In this document: piece by piece, positions 15,504-24,716 of the stretch
Position numbering within the stretch: the first letter of the stretch is position 1
Layout of the letters: each line of letters begins with the position of its first letter
Assembly (NCBI GenBank): GCA_017444825.1
Contig: JAFSVU010000018.1
Coordinates: forward strand, 1-53,100
Source: Clostridia bacterium
Lineage (GTDB): Bacteria > Bacillota > Clostridia > UBA1212
Direction: 5' to 3'
Length of the DNA stretch: 53,100 nucleotides
Program-made: the position numbers and the translations under genes
Notes under the pieces: model-generated
Database searches by the model: none
What the model was told of the DNA's origin: nothing
Seen by the model: only the letters and a program-made list of their open reading frames with translations

Positions 15504-17537
15504 ATGAAAGACTTTGGAAGACCGCTCAGAATCACACACGGGTATTTCGGCTACAGTGAGGATGACAGTTTCGACGTAAAAGTAGCGAAGACCGAGAGTC
15601 GCATAAAGGCGCTCAAGGAGAAGGGCTTCGGCGGCATTGTGACCAATGTGGCAGACAGCAACTACCTTCACAACGAGACCGAGTGGCGGCTTATGAAGGA
15701 GAAGGAACGCATCTGCCGCGAAAACGATATGCGCATGTGGCTCTACGACGAAAAGGGCTACCCCAGCGGAGGGGCGTGGAAGGAGACGTTGACGGCTCAC
15801 CCGGAATATGAGGCGAGGGCACTTGTGGCGGTCCATGAGGTGCTTGCCCCCGGCGAGGAGAGGATCTTCAGGCTGCCCTACGGACATGAGGAGACCCTTT
15901 CGGTGGCGGGCTTCCGGATGAAGGGGGACGTGATCACCGACGGGGAGCTTGACGAAGGTCCGGTCTTTTTCGGGAAAGACGACGAGACAATGGTCAGGAA
16001 CGACGGCGAAACGAAGATGCTGGTCATTGGTTTTTACACGAAAAGGGCCTTTGAGGGCGCCCACTGCCAGAACAACGTGTGCGCTTCGAGGCGGTACATT
16101 GACGTGAGCAGCGAGGAGGCCGTGGGGGAGTTCATCGACAATACCTACAGAAGATATGCGGACTGCCTTGGTTACAGCTTTGCAAAGGAGATCGGTGACG
16201 GGAGGCCGGAGGCTACGGTCGAGGCTATTTTTACGGACGAGCCGTCCTACATGGGGCACTACATTAACCAAGGGATCAAAACTCCGGCGATCGACCACAC
16301 CCCGGACCCGAACATACCGCTTTACCCCGTGATCAACTGGGGCATGCATTTCACGGAAAAATTCAGGGAGCTTTACGGATACGATATCACGGACAACCTT
16401 GTTTACCTTTTTGCGGGCGGATCCGAGAAGGCGAGGCGCGTGAGGCGCGATCTGGGTGGGCTGGCAAGTCTGCTGTTTGAAACAAGCTTTTTCGGACAAA
16501 TAGGGAAATATTGTGAGGAGAGGGGACTCCTGTTTTCGGGCCACGTGCTTCTTGAGGACGAGCTTAAGCTCCACGTTCGCTTCGAGGGCAACATCATGCG
16601 GTTCCTTTCCCATATGCACGTTCCAGGCCTCGACATGCTCCATTCGGTGCCGGAGATCGTCAGAGCCAATGCCTTCACCCCGCTTCTGGTAAGGTCTGCA
16701 GCGGAACTTTACGGCCGTAAACACGTTATGGACGAGGTCTCTGCCCACGCACAGGGCGGCAATGTGACGGAGGAGCAGGTTAAGTGTTCGCTTATGCTTC
16801 AACTCGCGCTGGGTGCAGACATTTTTACATCATACTACAACGACTGCGCGTACACTCCGGATTTCTGGCGGGACCTTAACCAATGCATCTCGGACGCGTC
16901 AAAGGCTCTTGGCGAGAGGGACCTCGGCAAGGCTCTCATTTATTACCCCATCGATACGGTGATGAGCCTGCAGAAGCCCGGAACCGAATTCGACAACGCC
17001 CCCGGGGAGCAGACGCTCATTGACAAGTGCCAGGTAAACCTTGAGACAGCAATGAACTGCTTCGTGGACAGCCTTGTCCCGTTTATATTTGCGGACCCTG
17101 ACGGTATCGAGAATGCCGCCTCCCGTGAGCCTAAGCTCGTAGTGGTGCCCGGGTGCCTCATTACCCCTAAGACAGCGGAATTTATAAAAGCCCTCTCGGG
17201 TCGCTCCAGTGTGGTGTTCTTTGACCCCGAGGGGGCGTTTCAAAGCGAATACGGCAGGGCTGCGGGCCTCGGAGCCGCGCCGCTGACAGGCAGCGGCGCG
17301 GCGTCGGCACTTTGCGAAAGCGCCGCTTTCGCAAAGCTTCGTGAGGCGCTGCCCGCCGGAGGCCTCAGGACCGGTGCCTCCGGCGTGGTCGCGGCCTACG
17401 GCCGCGCACAGGGCGGCGCAAGCGCCGCCCTGGTGGTAAACAGCGCCTCATCCGAGGCCCGTATCCTTTACGGCCGTAACGAAAAAAGCGATGTAGTCCT
17501 GCCGCCATACGGTTACGCCATGCTTACCCTTGAATAA
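15504..17537 (+). CDS. GH106-like glycosyl hydrolase (alpha-L-rhamnosidase-type)
   Basis: A 677-residue protein without a signal peptide. The N-terminal barrel shows GFGGIVTNV, MRMWLYDEKGYPSGGA (the YDExGxPSG signature of GH106-like enzymes), AIFTDEPSYMG with candidate acidic residues, and later LDMLHSVPEI, KHVMDEVSAHAQGGNVTEEQ and DIFTSYYND. These enzymes remove rhamnose or related sugars from plant or bacterial polysaccharides. GGAGG lies before the ATG. The last ~90 residues, normally a beta-sandwich, are unusually Ala/Gly-rich because the DNA there consists of five consecutive perfect stem-loops. No other carbohydrate genes are adjacent. Confidence 0.75.
   Translation: MKDFGRPLRITHGYFGYSEDDSFDVKVAKTESRIKALKEKGFGGIVTNVADSNYLHNETEWRLMKEKERICRENDMRMWLYDEKGYPSGGAWKETLTAHPEYEARALVAVHEVLAPGEERIFRLPYGHEETLSVAGFRMKGDVITDGELDEGPVFFGKDDETMVRNDGETKMLVIGFYTKRAFEGAHCQNNVCASRRYIDVSSEEAVGEFIDNTYRRYADCLGYSFAKEIGDGRPEATVEAIFTDEPSYMGHYINQGIKTPAIDHTPDPNIPLYPVINWGMHFTEKFRELYGYDITDNLVYLFAGGSEKARRVRRDLGGLASLLFETSFFGQIGKYCEERGLLFSGHVLLEDELKLHVRFEGNIMRFLSHMHVPGLDMLHSVPEIVRANAFTPLLVRSAAELYGRKHVMDEVSAHAQGGNVTEEQVKCSLMLQLALGADIFTSYYNDCAYTPDFWRDLNQCISDASKALGERDLGKALIYYPIDTVMSLQKPGTEFDNAPGEQTLIDKCQVNLETAMNCFVDSLVPFIFADPDGIENAASREPKLVVVPGCLITPKTAEFIKALSGRSSVVFFDPEGAFQSEYGRAAGLGAAPLTGSGAASALCESAAFAKLREALPAGGLRTGASGVVAAYGRAQGGASAALVVNSASSEARILYGRNEKSDVVLPPYGYAMLTLE
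17274..17432. repeat. Cluster of five perfect stem-loops inside the glycosidase gene
   Basis: Within 159 coding bases lie five back-to-back inverted repeats: 17274-17285 with 17291-17302 (12 bp), 17310-17321 with 17325-17336 (12 bp), 17354-17363 with 17376-17385 (10 bp), 17390-17396 with 17400-17406 (7 bp), and 17409-17419 with 17422-17432 (11 bp). All pairings are perfect and GC-rich. The encoded stretch is low-complexity Ala/Gly/Ser. Confidence 0.9.
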
Positions 17538-17599
17538 TATTTCCTCTCCGGGTGGCAGGAGCTTAGATACGACTTTTCGGTTTGATCCATTGGTTTCTC

Positions 17600-17628
17600 T
17601 TGCGGCGGCCTCCAAAATTTAGTAAAAT
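17600..17628 (+). promoter_or_regulatory. Promoter of the nfeD-SPFH pair
   Basis: TTGCGG (17600-17605), 17 bases, TAAAAT (17623-17628), about 105 bases before the nfeD start. Confidence 0.5.
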
Positions 17629-17732
17629 AAATCGACAGTTCAAAAGGGTTTAGTGCTGTCATTTCTGTCCCGGCCATGCGGGATGTTTTTGCAATTTACA
17701 TTGCTCAGGCTGTAGAAAAGAGGTGTATTGAC

Positions 17733-18191
17733 ATGTGGTGGATCTGGATAATCGTATGGGCCGTTGTATTTGCAGTCATGCTTGTCATCGAACTTGCCAC
17801 ATCCGGTCTCGTCTCGGTCTGGTTTTGCGCCGGAAGCCTTGTCGCTTTAATACTTGCCGCGTTCAAGGTCGATGTTGTCTGGCAGTGGGTCGCTTTCGTA
17901 GCCGTATCGCTCGTGACCCTTGCTCTCACAAGACCTATTGCAAAAAAGCTGCTTAAAGTGAAGGCCACGCCCACAAACAGTGACCGTATAATCGGAAGCC
18001 GCGCCCTTGTGTGCGAGGAAATAAACAACCTCTCGGGAAAGGGAAGCGTTAAGGTGGAGGGACTCGTGTGGAGCGCCCGAAGCAGCGACGATTCCGTTAT
18101 ACCCGAAGGCGTCTACGTGACGGTCGAAAAGATCGAAGGCGTGAAGGCGGTCGTAAAAATTGAAGAAACAGATGAACAAACCAATGCCTGA
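17733..18191 (+). CDS. NfeD-like membrane protein
   Basis: A 152-residue protein with two or three N-terminal membrane helices (WIWIIVWAVVFAVMLVIEL onward, then WQWVAFVAVSLVTLAL) and a C-terminal OB-fold-like domain of about 70 residues (GSRALVCEEINN, VKVEGLVWSAR, PEGVYVTVEKIEG). This is the short NfeD form. It is normally paired with an SPFH protein and helps organise membrane microdomains; the SPFH gene is 60 bases downstream. AGAGGTG lies before the chosen ATG at 17733; a longer in-frame start upstream would place charged residues before the first helix. Confidence 0.85.
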   Translation: MWWIWIIVWAVVFAVMLVIELATSGLVSVWFCAGSLVALILAAFKVDVVWQWVAFVAVSLVTLALTRPIAKKLLKVKATPTNSDRIIGSRALVCEEINNLSGKGSVKVEGLVWSARSSDDSVIPEGVYVTVEKIEGVKAVVKIEETDEQTNA

Positions 18192-18251
18192 CACAGTGTC
18201 TTGCAAAAGCCCGGAGCATTGGTTAGAGTCAGAGAAAGAAGGAGGTCAAAA

Positions 18252-19241
18252 ATGATCACTGCGATCCTTGCAAATGAAGGCGTTATCTTCGGCGTTATCG
18301 GCGGAGTCGTGGCGCTTCTGTTATTGGTTATTATTACAAGCATTAAGATAGTGCCCCAGTCAAAGGCCTACGTCATCCAGAGGCTCGGCACTTATTACAC
18401 AACGTGGCAGACGGGTCTCCACTTCAAGGTCCCGATCATAGATTCTGTCGCGAAGGTCGTTACCCTGAAGGAACAGGTCGTGGACTTTCCGCCCCAGCCT
18501 GTTATAACCAAGGACAACGTAACCATGCAGATAGACACGGTCGTGTTCTTCCAGATCACGGACCCGAAGCTTTTCACCTACGGCGTGGACCGTCCGATAA
18601 CGGCTATCGAAAACCTTTCGGCGACGACGCTGCGTAATATAATAGGCGAGCTTGAGCTTGACCATACGTTGACGTCGAGGGACACTATCAACTCAAAGAT
18701 CAGGGCGATCCTTGACGAGGCCACGGACCCCTGGGGAATCAAGGTCACAAGAGTCGAGCTGAAAAACATCATCCCGCCTCACGAGATCCAGGATGCCATG
18801 GAAAAGCAGATGAAGGCTGAGCGCCAGAGACGTGAAGTTATACTCAAGGCTGAGGGTGAAAAACAGAGCCGCATTCTGGTGGCCGAAGGTCTCAAAGAGA
18901 GCCAGATCCTCGCTGCTCAGGCCGAAAAAGAGGCTGCCATCCTGAAGGCGGAGGCCGTAAAGGAAGCCAAGATCAAAGAGGCCGAGGGTGAAGCACTTGC
19001 TCTCCGCACGGTCCAGCAGGCACAGGCGGACGCCATCAGATATATAAACGAGGCCGCTCCGGCAGAGGGCTACCTCACGCTCCAGAAGCTGAGGGCCTTT
19101 GAAGCCGCTGCAAACGGCAATGCCACAAAGATCATCATCCCTTCCGAGATCGCATCCGTTGCGGGATTGGCTGAGGGCGTTGTCCAGGCGGTTAAGGGCG
19201 ATGCTCCCGCTAAAGATGCCCCGGCTAAAAAAGAGGAATAA
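18252..19241 (+). CDS. SPFH/band 7 membrane protein (QmcA-like)
   Basis: A 329-residue protein: one N-terminal membrane anchor (VIFGVIGGVVALLLLVIITS), the band 7/PHB domain (VPQSKAYVIQRLG to LKNIIPPHEI, about 38-200), and a long Glu/Ala/Lys coiled coil (AERQRREVILKAEGEKQSR onward) that drives oligomerisation. GGAGGT is placed ideally before the ATG at 18252. It forms an SPFH-NfeD pair with the preceding gene. The family modulates membrane proteases and lateral membrane order; no specific client can be named. Confidence 0.9.
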   Translation: MITAILANEGVIFGVIGGVVALLLLVIITSIKIVPQSKAYVIQRLGTYYTTWQTGLHFKVPIIDSVAKVVTLKEQVVDFPPQPVITKDNVTMQIDTVVFFQITDPKLFTYGVDRPITAIENLSATTLRNIIGELELDHTLTSRDTINSKIRAILDEATDPWGIKVTRVELKNIIPPHEIQDAMEKQMKAERQRREVILKAEGEKQSRILVAEGLKESQILAAQAEKEAAILKAEAVKEAKIKEAEGEALALRTVQQAQADAIRYINEAAPAEGYLTLQKLRAFEAAANGNATKIIIPSEIASVAGLAEGVVQAVKGDAPAKDAPAKKEE

Positions 19242-19285
19242 GCGGCACGGAAATAACCAATGCGGCCTGCCCGCACAGATAAAAC

Positions 19286-19338
19286 GCGCTGCGCGATGAG
19301 TCTGCCGAAATCATTCACGGCCGCCTCCCGCGCAGCGC
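19286..19338. repeat. 10-bp GC-rich inverted repeat after the SPFH gene
   Basis: GCGCTGCGCG (19286-19295) and CGCGCAGCGC (19329-19338) pair perfectly around a 33-base loop. There is no T-run, so termination is doubtful. Confidence 0.5.
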
Positions 19339-19371
19339 ACTGTTGCCTTGCCGGCACCCCGGCGCCGCCAC

Positions 19372-19440
19372 TTATTACCTCTTACTTCTTACTCATTACT
19401 TATTACTTTGTCCGGCACCGCTCTAACTTTGAGCGGCACC
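19372..19440 (-). repeat. GCGGTGCCGGACAA / GTAATA repeat, inverted copy
   Basis: Read on the minus strand: GGTGCCGCTCAAAGTTAGAG, then GCGGTGCCGGACAAAGTAA, then TAAGTAATGAGTAAGAAGT units. It is the same family as at 15138-15460 and 45517-45596, and lies directly upstream of topB. Confidence 0.8.
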
Positions 19441-19460
19441 CCTTTAACTTTTACTGTTCT

Positions 19461-21668
19461 ATGATTTTAATCATTGCGGAAAAACCCAGCCTGGCGCGCA
19501 ACATCAACGCAGGCATCGGGAACATGATAAAGAGAAACGGCTATTTCGAAGGCGGAGGCTACATCGTCACGTGGGCTTTCGGCCATCTTTTTTCTTTGTG
19601 CGACATCGAGGACTACGGGAATGCTCCGAGGCCTGAGGGCGAAAAGCCCCGCTGGACCATGGATAATCTCCCCTGTTTCCCCGAGAAATTTAAATTCAAG
19701 CTTAGAAAGGACGACAGCGGGAAGGAGGACGACGGCGTCAGGAATCAGTTTGGCGTCATCAGAAGTCTGTGCCTCAGGCAGGACGTCGATACCATTGTAA
19801 ATGCCGGGGACGCCGACCGTGAGGGAGAGATCATTGTGCGTCTCTGCGTTATGAACTCCTTCGGGAACCGCGAAAACCTTGAGAAGTCGGGAAAGTCGCT
19901 GAAGAGGCTCTGGCTGCCGGATCAGACCCCGGAGACTGTGCGTTCGGCCCTGGCGGATCTCAAGGATGAAAAAGAGTACGAAAACCTCGCCAATGAAGGC
20001 TTCGCGAGGACGTATATAGACTGGCTGTACGGTGTAAATCTCACCAGATATGCGACCATAAGGACGGGGCGCCTCCTGCGGGTGGGGCGGGTCATCGTGC
20101 CCATCGTCAAGGCAATCTACGACCGTGACATGGCCATCCGGTATTTCAAACCGGAAAAATACTACAGCATTTCTTCCGAGGAAGAAACCAATGGCTGCAA
20201 GGTGCAGCTGGTCAGCAAGCTCAGGTTTGAGAACGACAGGGAGGGGCGAGGATACTACGATGCGCTTAACACCTGTGACCGCTACAACGGTCAGGAGGCT
20301 GTCGTCACCGAAAAAAAGACCAAAAAAGAGACCATAAAACCCGGCAAGCTCTACTCGCTGTCGAAGCTGCAGAGCGTATTGGGGAAAAAATATAAGATGC
20401 CGATGGAGAAAAGCCTTGCCATCGTTCAGAAACTTTACGAGGCGGGCTACCTCACGTATCCGAGAACCAATTCCGAATACCTGGCGACTGCGGAAAAGGA
20501 CAAGGTCAGGAAGGTCCTTGGCGTGGTGGCAAAGCTCGGTTACAACGTGAAGTTCAGGGACGATAAGACTATCTTCGACGACTCAAAGATCGAGTCCCAC
20601 TCAGCGATAACCCCGACGTACATTATACCCGACAAAACCAAGCTCACAGAAGAGGAGCTGACCGTCTACTCCACAGTTATGAGAAGGTTTGCGGCGGTGT
20701 TCTGCGGGGAGCCCTGTCTTGCAGAAAAGACCGAGATCACCGTAAAAGTAGGCGACCTTGAGGAGTTTACTCTGAAGGGGACAGTCGTGACCCAGAAGGG
20801 CTTTATGAAGTACGACGACGGCGGGGTTTCGGACAAAATACTGCCTCCCCTCGAGAAGGGTGACCGGGTGAATATTGACTTCAAACCAGTGGAGAAGGAG
20901 ACAACGCCCCCGAAGCATTATACCATCGAGACTCTGAATAATTATCTCAAGAACCCCTTCCGCGAAGAAAAGGCGGAGGCCGCAAAGAAGCGGAGCGGGA
21001 AAGATCAGGAGCTTCAGGAGGACACGGAGGCCGGGGAAGGCGCCGAAGAGGACGACGCGGAGGAATACCGGATGATCCTCGAGGGTCTGGAGCTTGGGAC
21101 CGAGGCCACCAGGACGGGCATCATTGACAATGCACTTAGGAGCAAGTACATCCAGCTGAAAAAAGACGTTTACACGATCCTCCCCGACGGAGAGTTCCTG
21201 ATACAGGCCATCGGAGGCATGCACATCTCCATGGACAAGTACAAGACGTCGGAGCTCGGAAGAACTCTGAAAAGGATATTCCACGGGACCAAGAACATTG
21301 ACGAGGGCGTGGCGGAGGCCAAGACTGAGGTCGCGGAGGTCTTCGGAAAGAAGGACCTTGTTGAGGCGCCGGAGGACGACACCAACTTCGGATTTATAGG
21401 AGACATGGTGGGGAAGTGCCCACTCTGCGGAAGCGACGTGGTACGCACCTTTTTCGGCTACGGATGCTCCGGATATGCGTCGACGGGATGCAAGTTCTCG
21501 GTGAATCTTCTGGTCTGCGGCAGACTCATATCAAAAACCAATATGTCCCTCCTGCTGGGCTCGGGACGCACGTCCAAGATCAAGGGGTTCAGAAGCAAAG
21601 CGGGGAACGTGTTCGACGCGGTGCTGAAGCTTGAAGAAGGAAAAGCGGTTTTTGATTTTGACAAGTGA
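19461..21668 (+). CDS. topB: DNA topoisomerase III (type IA)
   Basis: A 735-residue type IA topoisomerase. The N-terminal Toprim domain starts ILIIAEKPSLARNI and holds the metal site NAGDADREGEI; the active-site tyrosine lies in AGYLTYPRTNSEYL; and a C-terminal zinc ribbon (CPLCG, GCSGY, GCKFSV) follows. It relaxes and decatenates DNA by single-strand passage. An acidic insertion (EDTEAGEGAEEDDAEE, near 525-540) sits in the later part of the core. The ATG at 19461 lacks a clear ribosome binding site and follows the repeat at 19372-19440; an upstream in-frame extension would read through that repeat and is unlikely. Confidence 0.9.
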   Translation: MILIIAEKPSLARNINAGIGNMIKRNGYFEGGGYIVTWAFGHLFSLCDIEDYGNAPRPEGEKPRWTMDNLPCFPEKFKFKLRKDDSGKEDDGVRNQFGVIRSLCLRQDVDTIVNAGDADREGEIIVRLCVMNSFGNRENLEKSGKSLKRLWLPDQTPETVRSALADLKDEKEYENLANEGFARTYIDWLYGVNLTRYATIRTGRLLRVGRVIVPIVKAIYDRDMAIRYFKPEKYYSISSEEETNGCKVQLVSKLRFENDREGRGYYDALNTCDRYNGQEAVVTEKKTKKETIKPGKLYSLSKLQSVLGKKYKMPMEKSLAIVQKLYEAGYLTYPRTNSEYLATAEKDKVRKVLGVVAKLGYNVKFRDDKTIFDDSKIESHSAITPTYIIPDKTKLTEEELTVYSTVMRRFAAVFCGEPCLAEKTEITVKVGDLEEFTLKGTVVTQKGFMKYDDGGVSDKILPPLEKGDRVNIDFKPVEKETTPPKHYTIETLNNYLKNPFREEKAEAAKKRSGKDQELQEDTEAGEGAEEDDAEEYRMILEGLELGTEATRTGIIDNALRSKYIQLKKDVYTILPDGEFLIQAIGGMHISMDKYKTSELGRTLKRIFHGTKNIDEGVAEAKTEVAEVFGKKDLVEAPEDDTNFGFIGDMVGKCPLCGSDVVRTFFGYGCSGYASTGCKFSVNLLVCGRLISKTNMSLLLGSGRTSKIKGFRSKAGNVFDAVLKLEEGKAVFDFDK

Positions 21669-22031
21669 TCAGGTTAGACGTCGACCGCATTTCATCGAGG
21701 AGCGTATCTGCGTTTTGTGAAGCTTTTTGCCGTAAAAATGCGATAAAAGTTTAACTTTTGCCTTCGCGGGGCGATGAAGCCGAAAATCGGCCCGACCTTA
21801 TTGAAAAACGCCGGAAAACAAAGTACAAATGGGAACCGATGGGCAAAAAGTGATGCAAAACGAAGCAAAACGGCCCATAAGTGGGAATAAACCTTTGACT
21901 CCGGCCTTGAATACCCTATAGATTGAATGATTCTTAAATCGTGAAAAGGCTTGAAAATAACTGAAAAATTTAGCAAAATCAACTTTGGCGTTTATTCGGC
22001 CGATTTTTACATTTATAAAGGATGAATTGAA
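21669..22031. other. 363-bp gap before the Ca2+ ATPase
   Basis: No gene. At 21678-21705 it holds the ACGTCGACCGCATTTCATCG fragment shared with the 126-bp repeats at 15.2 kb. A promoter TTGACT (21895-21900), 16 bases, TATAGA (21917-21922) lies about 110 bases before the ATPase start. The rest is AT-rich and unassigned. Confidence 0.55.
21895..21922 (+). promoter_or_regulatory. Putative promoter of the Ca2+ ATPase-mntP operon
   Basis: TTGACT, 16-base spacer, TATAGA. Confidence 0.4.
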
Positions 22032-24716
22032 ATGAGATATTATACCGAATCTGTTGACGAGGTCCTGGCGGAGGTTAAGAGCAGTTCCGAGGGATTGACC
22101 CGGGAGGAGGCCGGGGCGAGGCTTGAGACTTACGGAAAGAACAAGCTTGCCCAGAAGAAAAAGACTCCTCTGATCGTGCGGTTTTTTAAGCAGATGCTGG
22201 ACCCGATGATCATAGTTCTGATCGCTGCCGCGGCGGTGTCATTGGTTACGGCCATCATCAACGGAGAGGGCCCTGCCGACGTCATCATTATAATGACCGT
22301 TGTCATAATCAATGCGATCCTGGGCGTGTACCAGGAAAACAAGGCGGAGAAGGCCATCGAGGCGCTGCAGGAGATGTCTGCGGCCACCAGCAAGGTCAGG
22401 CGCGACGGAGTCGTGAAGGTGATCCACAGCGAGGAGCTGGTTCCCGGAGACGTGATCGAGCTTGAGGCGGGTGACCAGGTGCCTGCGGATGCGAGGCTTA
22501 TCGAGTGCCACAGCCTAAAGATCGAGGAGGCGGCGCTGACGGGCGAGAGCGTGCCTGTGACCAAGCAGACAGAGCAGCTTCAGCTCATCGGAAACAAAGA
22601 GGTTCCCCTGGGCGACAGAAAGAATATGATCTACATGGGCTCATCGGTATCCTACGGGCGCGGCAGAGCAGTGATCGTAGGCACCGGTATGAACACCGAG
22701 ATGGGTAAGATCGCCGACGTGCTGGCAAAGACCACGGACGGTGACACACCCCTTCAGAAAAAGCTGGCCCAGCTTAGTAAGATCTTAAGTATTCTGGTCC
22801 TCGGGATCTGCGTCGTGATATTTGCCTTTGGCGTAGGAAAGGCCTGGCTTGGCGGCCGGGGCACCGAGAATTTCGACATCTGGAAGACGGTCCTTGAAAC
22901 GTTTATGGTGGCTATAAGCCTTGCGGTGGCGGCGATCCCCGAAGGACTGGCGGCCGTGGTCACGGTGGTGCTTTCCATTGGCGTGACCAATATGTCAAAG
23001 CGCAATGCGATCATAAGAAAGCTCACCGCGGTGGAGACACTGGGCTGCGCGCAGATAATCTGCAGCGATAAGACAGGCACTCTCACCCAGAACAAGATGA
23101 CGGTCGTGGAGCACAGAGGCGCAGACGAGGCACTTACGGCTACGGCCATGGCCTGCTGCAGCGATTCGACCCTTGACGAAAACAACAATGCGGTGGGTGA
23201 GCCCACGGAGAACGCATTGGTCAATTTTGCATACAAGCTGGGCATGCCCAAGTACGACCTGGCCCGGGACTACGTGAGAGTAGGCGAGGCGCCCTTTGAC
23301 AGTATGCGGAAGATGATGTCCACTGTGCACGAGCACGAGGGAAAGGTGGTTCAGTTCACCAAGGGAGCTCCCGACATCGTTCTCTCCCGGTGCGCATATT
23401 ATCTTGACGGCGGCAACGTCCTTCCCATGACCGACGCCAAACGCGCGGAGATACTGAGGGACAATAAAGAGATGGCGGACAAGGCGCTGAGAGTCCTTGC
23501 GGCGGCTGAAAGATTCCATGAGGCTGTGCCCGAGGACCTTGACGCGGCGGTGCTTGAGAAAGACCTGATTTTCCTCGGCCTCACGGGCATGATAGATCCC
23601 GTAAGACCGGAAGTTGTGGACGCGGTGAAGGAGTGCAAGAGCGCGGGCATAAAGACCGTGATGATCACCGGCGACCACCTGGACACCGCTGTGGCCATTG
23701 CAAAAGAGCTTGGTATTTTAGGCGAAAACGAAAAAGCGATCTCGGGTTCTGACCTTGACGATATTTCTGATGAAGAGCTTCAGAAGACCATCGAGCAGTA
23801 CAGAGTCTACGCGAGGGTGCAGCCTGAACATAAGGTGAGGATCGTCAATGCCTGGAAGGCGAAGGGCTACATAACAGCCATGACGGGTGACGGCGTCAAC
23901 GATGCCCCCAGCATCAAGAACGCTGACATTGGCGTGGGAATGGGCATCACCGGAACGGACGTGACCAAAAACGTTGCGGACATGGTGCTGGCGGACGACA
24001 ATTTTGCCACCATCGTGGGAGCCGTTGCCGAGGGAAGAAGGATATACGACAATATCCGCAAGGCCATCCAGTTCCTGCTCTCCTCCAACATGTCAGAGGT
24101 GCTTACAATATTCCTTGCCACGCTGTTTGGCTTCACCATCCTGAAGCCTGTGCATCTCCTGTGGATCAACCTGATCACCGACTGCTTCCCGGCTCTCGCA
24201 CTCGGCGTTGAGCCTGCGGAGGCCAGAATCATGGAAAAACAGCCCAGGTCCTCAAAGGACGGAATCTTCTCCGGAGGAGTGGGCTTTGACATCGTTTACC
24301 AGGGCATCCTCGTTACAATACTCACCCTCACGTCGTTTTTCATTGGCGAGTGGATCGCTGACGGCGCGAATTTCAGCTTCTTCAATATTTCGGAGGACTG
24401 TGTGGCCGGAATGACCATGGCTTTTGTCACCATGAGTATGGCGGAGATATTCCACAGCCTCAACATGAGGAGCCAGCGGGGCAGTATTTTTGCGCTGAAG
24501 ACCAAAAACGCTATGCTTTTCGGCGCGGCGGCTTTGAGCTTCGTACTTACCACGGCGGTAGTGTTCATCCCTGTGGTCAACAGCTGGTTCGGCTTCGCTT
24601 TCACCGCAGGCTTTGAATTTCTCGAATACGTCATCGCCATGGGAATTGCGGCCCTCATGATCCCCTGCGTTGAGATCATAAAACTGGTACAGAGAAAAAT
24701 AGCGAAGAATAGGTAA
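22032..24716 (+). CDS. Calcium-transporting P-type ATPase
   Basis: An 894-residue P2A-type ATPase. Visible motifs: the N-terminal cation-ATPase domain, LTGESVP (actuator), AAIPEGLAAVVTVVLSIG (M4, Glu of the Ca site), CSDKTGTLT (phosphorylated Asp), KGAPD, and MTGDGVNDAP (hinge). M5 reads LLSSNMSEV and M6 reads WINLITDCFPALALG, keeping the Asn/Glu and Asn/Asp ligands of SERCA-type pumps, so Ca2+ (possibly Mn2+) export is well supported. About ten membrane segments are present. AAGGATG precedes the ATG. It overlaps mntP by one base, making a divalent-cation export operon. Confidence 0.92.
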   Translation: MRYYTESVDEVLAEVKSSSEGLTREEAGARLETYGKNKLAQKKKTPLIVRFFKQMLDPMIIVLIAAAAVSLVTAIINGEGPADVIIIMTVVIINAILGVYQENKAEKAIEALQEMSAATSKVRRDGVVKVIHSEELVPGDVIELEAGDQVPADARLIECHSLKIEEAALTGESVPVTKQTEQLQLIGNKEVPLGDRKNMIYMGSSVSYGRGRAVIVGTGMNTEMGKIADVLAKTTDGDTPLQKKLAQLSKILSILVLGICVVIFAFGVGKAWLGGRGTENFDIWKTVLETFMVAISLAVAAIPEGLAAVVTVVLSIGVTNMSKRNAIIRKLTAVETLGCAQIICSDKTGTLTQNKMTVVEHRGADEALTATAMACCSDSTLDENNNAVGEPTENALVNFAYKLGMPKYDLARDYVRVGEAPFDSMRKMMSTVHEHEGKVVQFTKGAPDIVLSRCAYYLDGGNVLPMTDAKRAEILRDNKEMADKALRVLAAAERFHEAVPEDLDAAVLEKDLIFLGLTGMIDPVRPEVVDAVKECKSAGIKTVMITGDHLDTAVAIAKELGILGENEKAISGSDLDDISDEELQKTIEQYRVYARVQPEHKVRIVNAWKAKGYITAMTGDGVNDAPSIKNADIGVGMGITGTDVTKNVADMVLADDNFATIVGAVAEGRRIYDNIRKAIQFLLSSNMSEVLTIFLATLFGFTILKPVHLLWINLITDCFPALALGVEPAEARIMEKQPRSSKDGIFSGGVGFDIVYQGILVTILTLTSFFIGEWIADGANFSFFNISEDCVAGMTMAFVTMSMAEIFHSLNMRSQRGSIFALKTKNAMLFGAAALSFVLTTAVVFIPVVNSWFGFAFTAGFEFLEYVIAMGIAALMIPCVEIIKLVQRKIAKNR

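Noticed and set aside
19260-19460. N-terminal extension of topoisomerase III
   Set aside because: The frame is open but passes through the GTAATA repeat and an inverted repeat, and gives no family-like residues before the Met at 19461.
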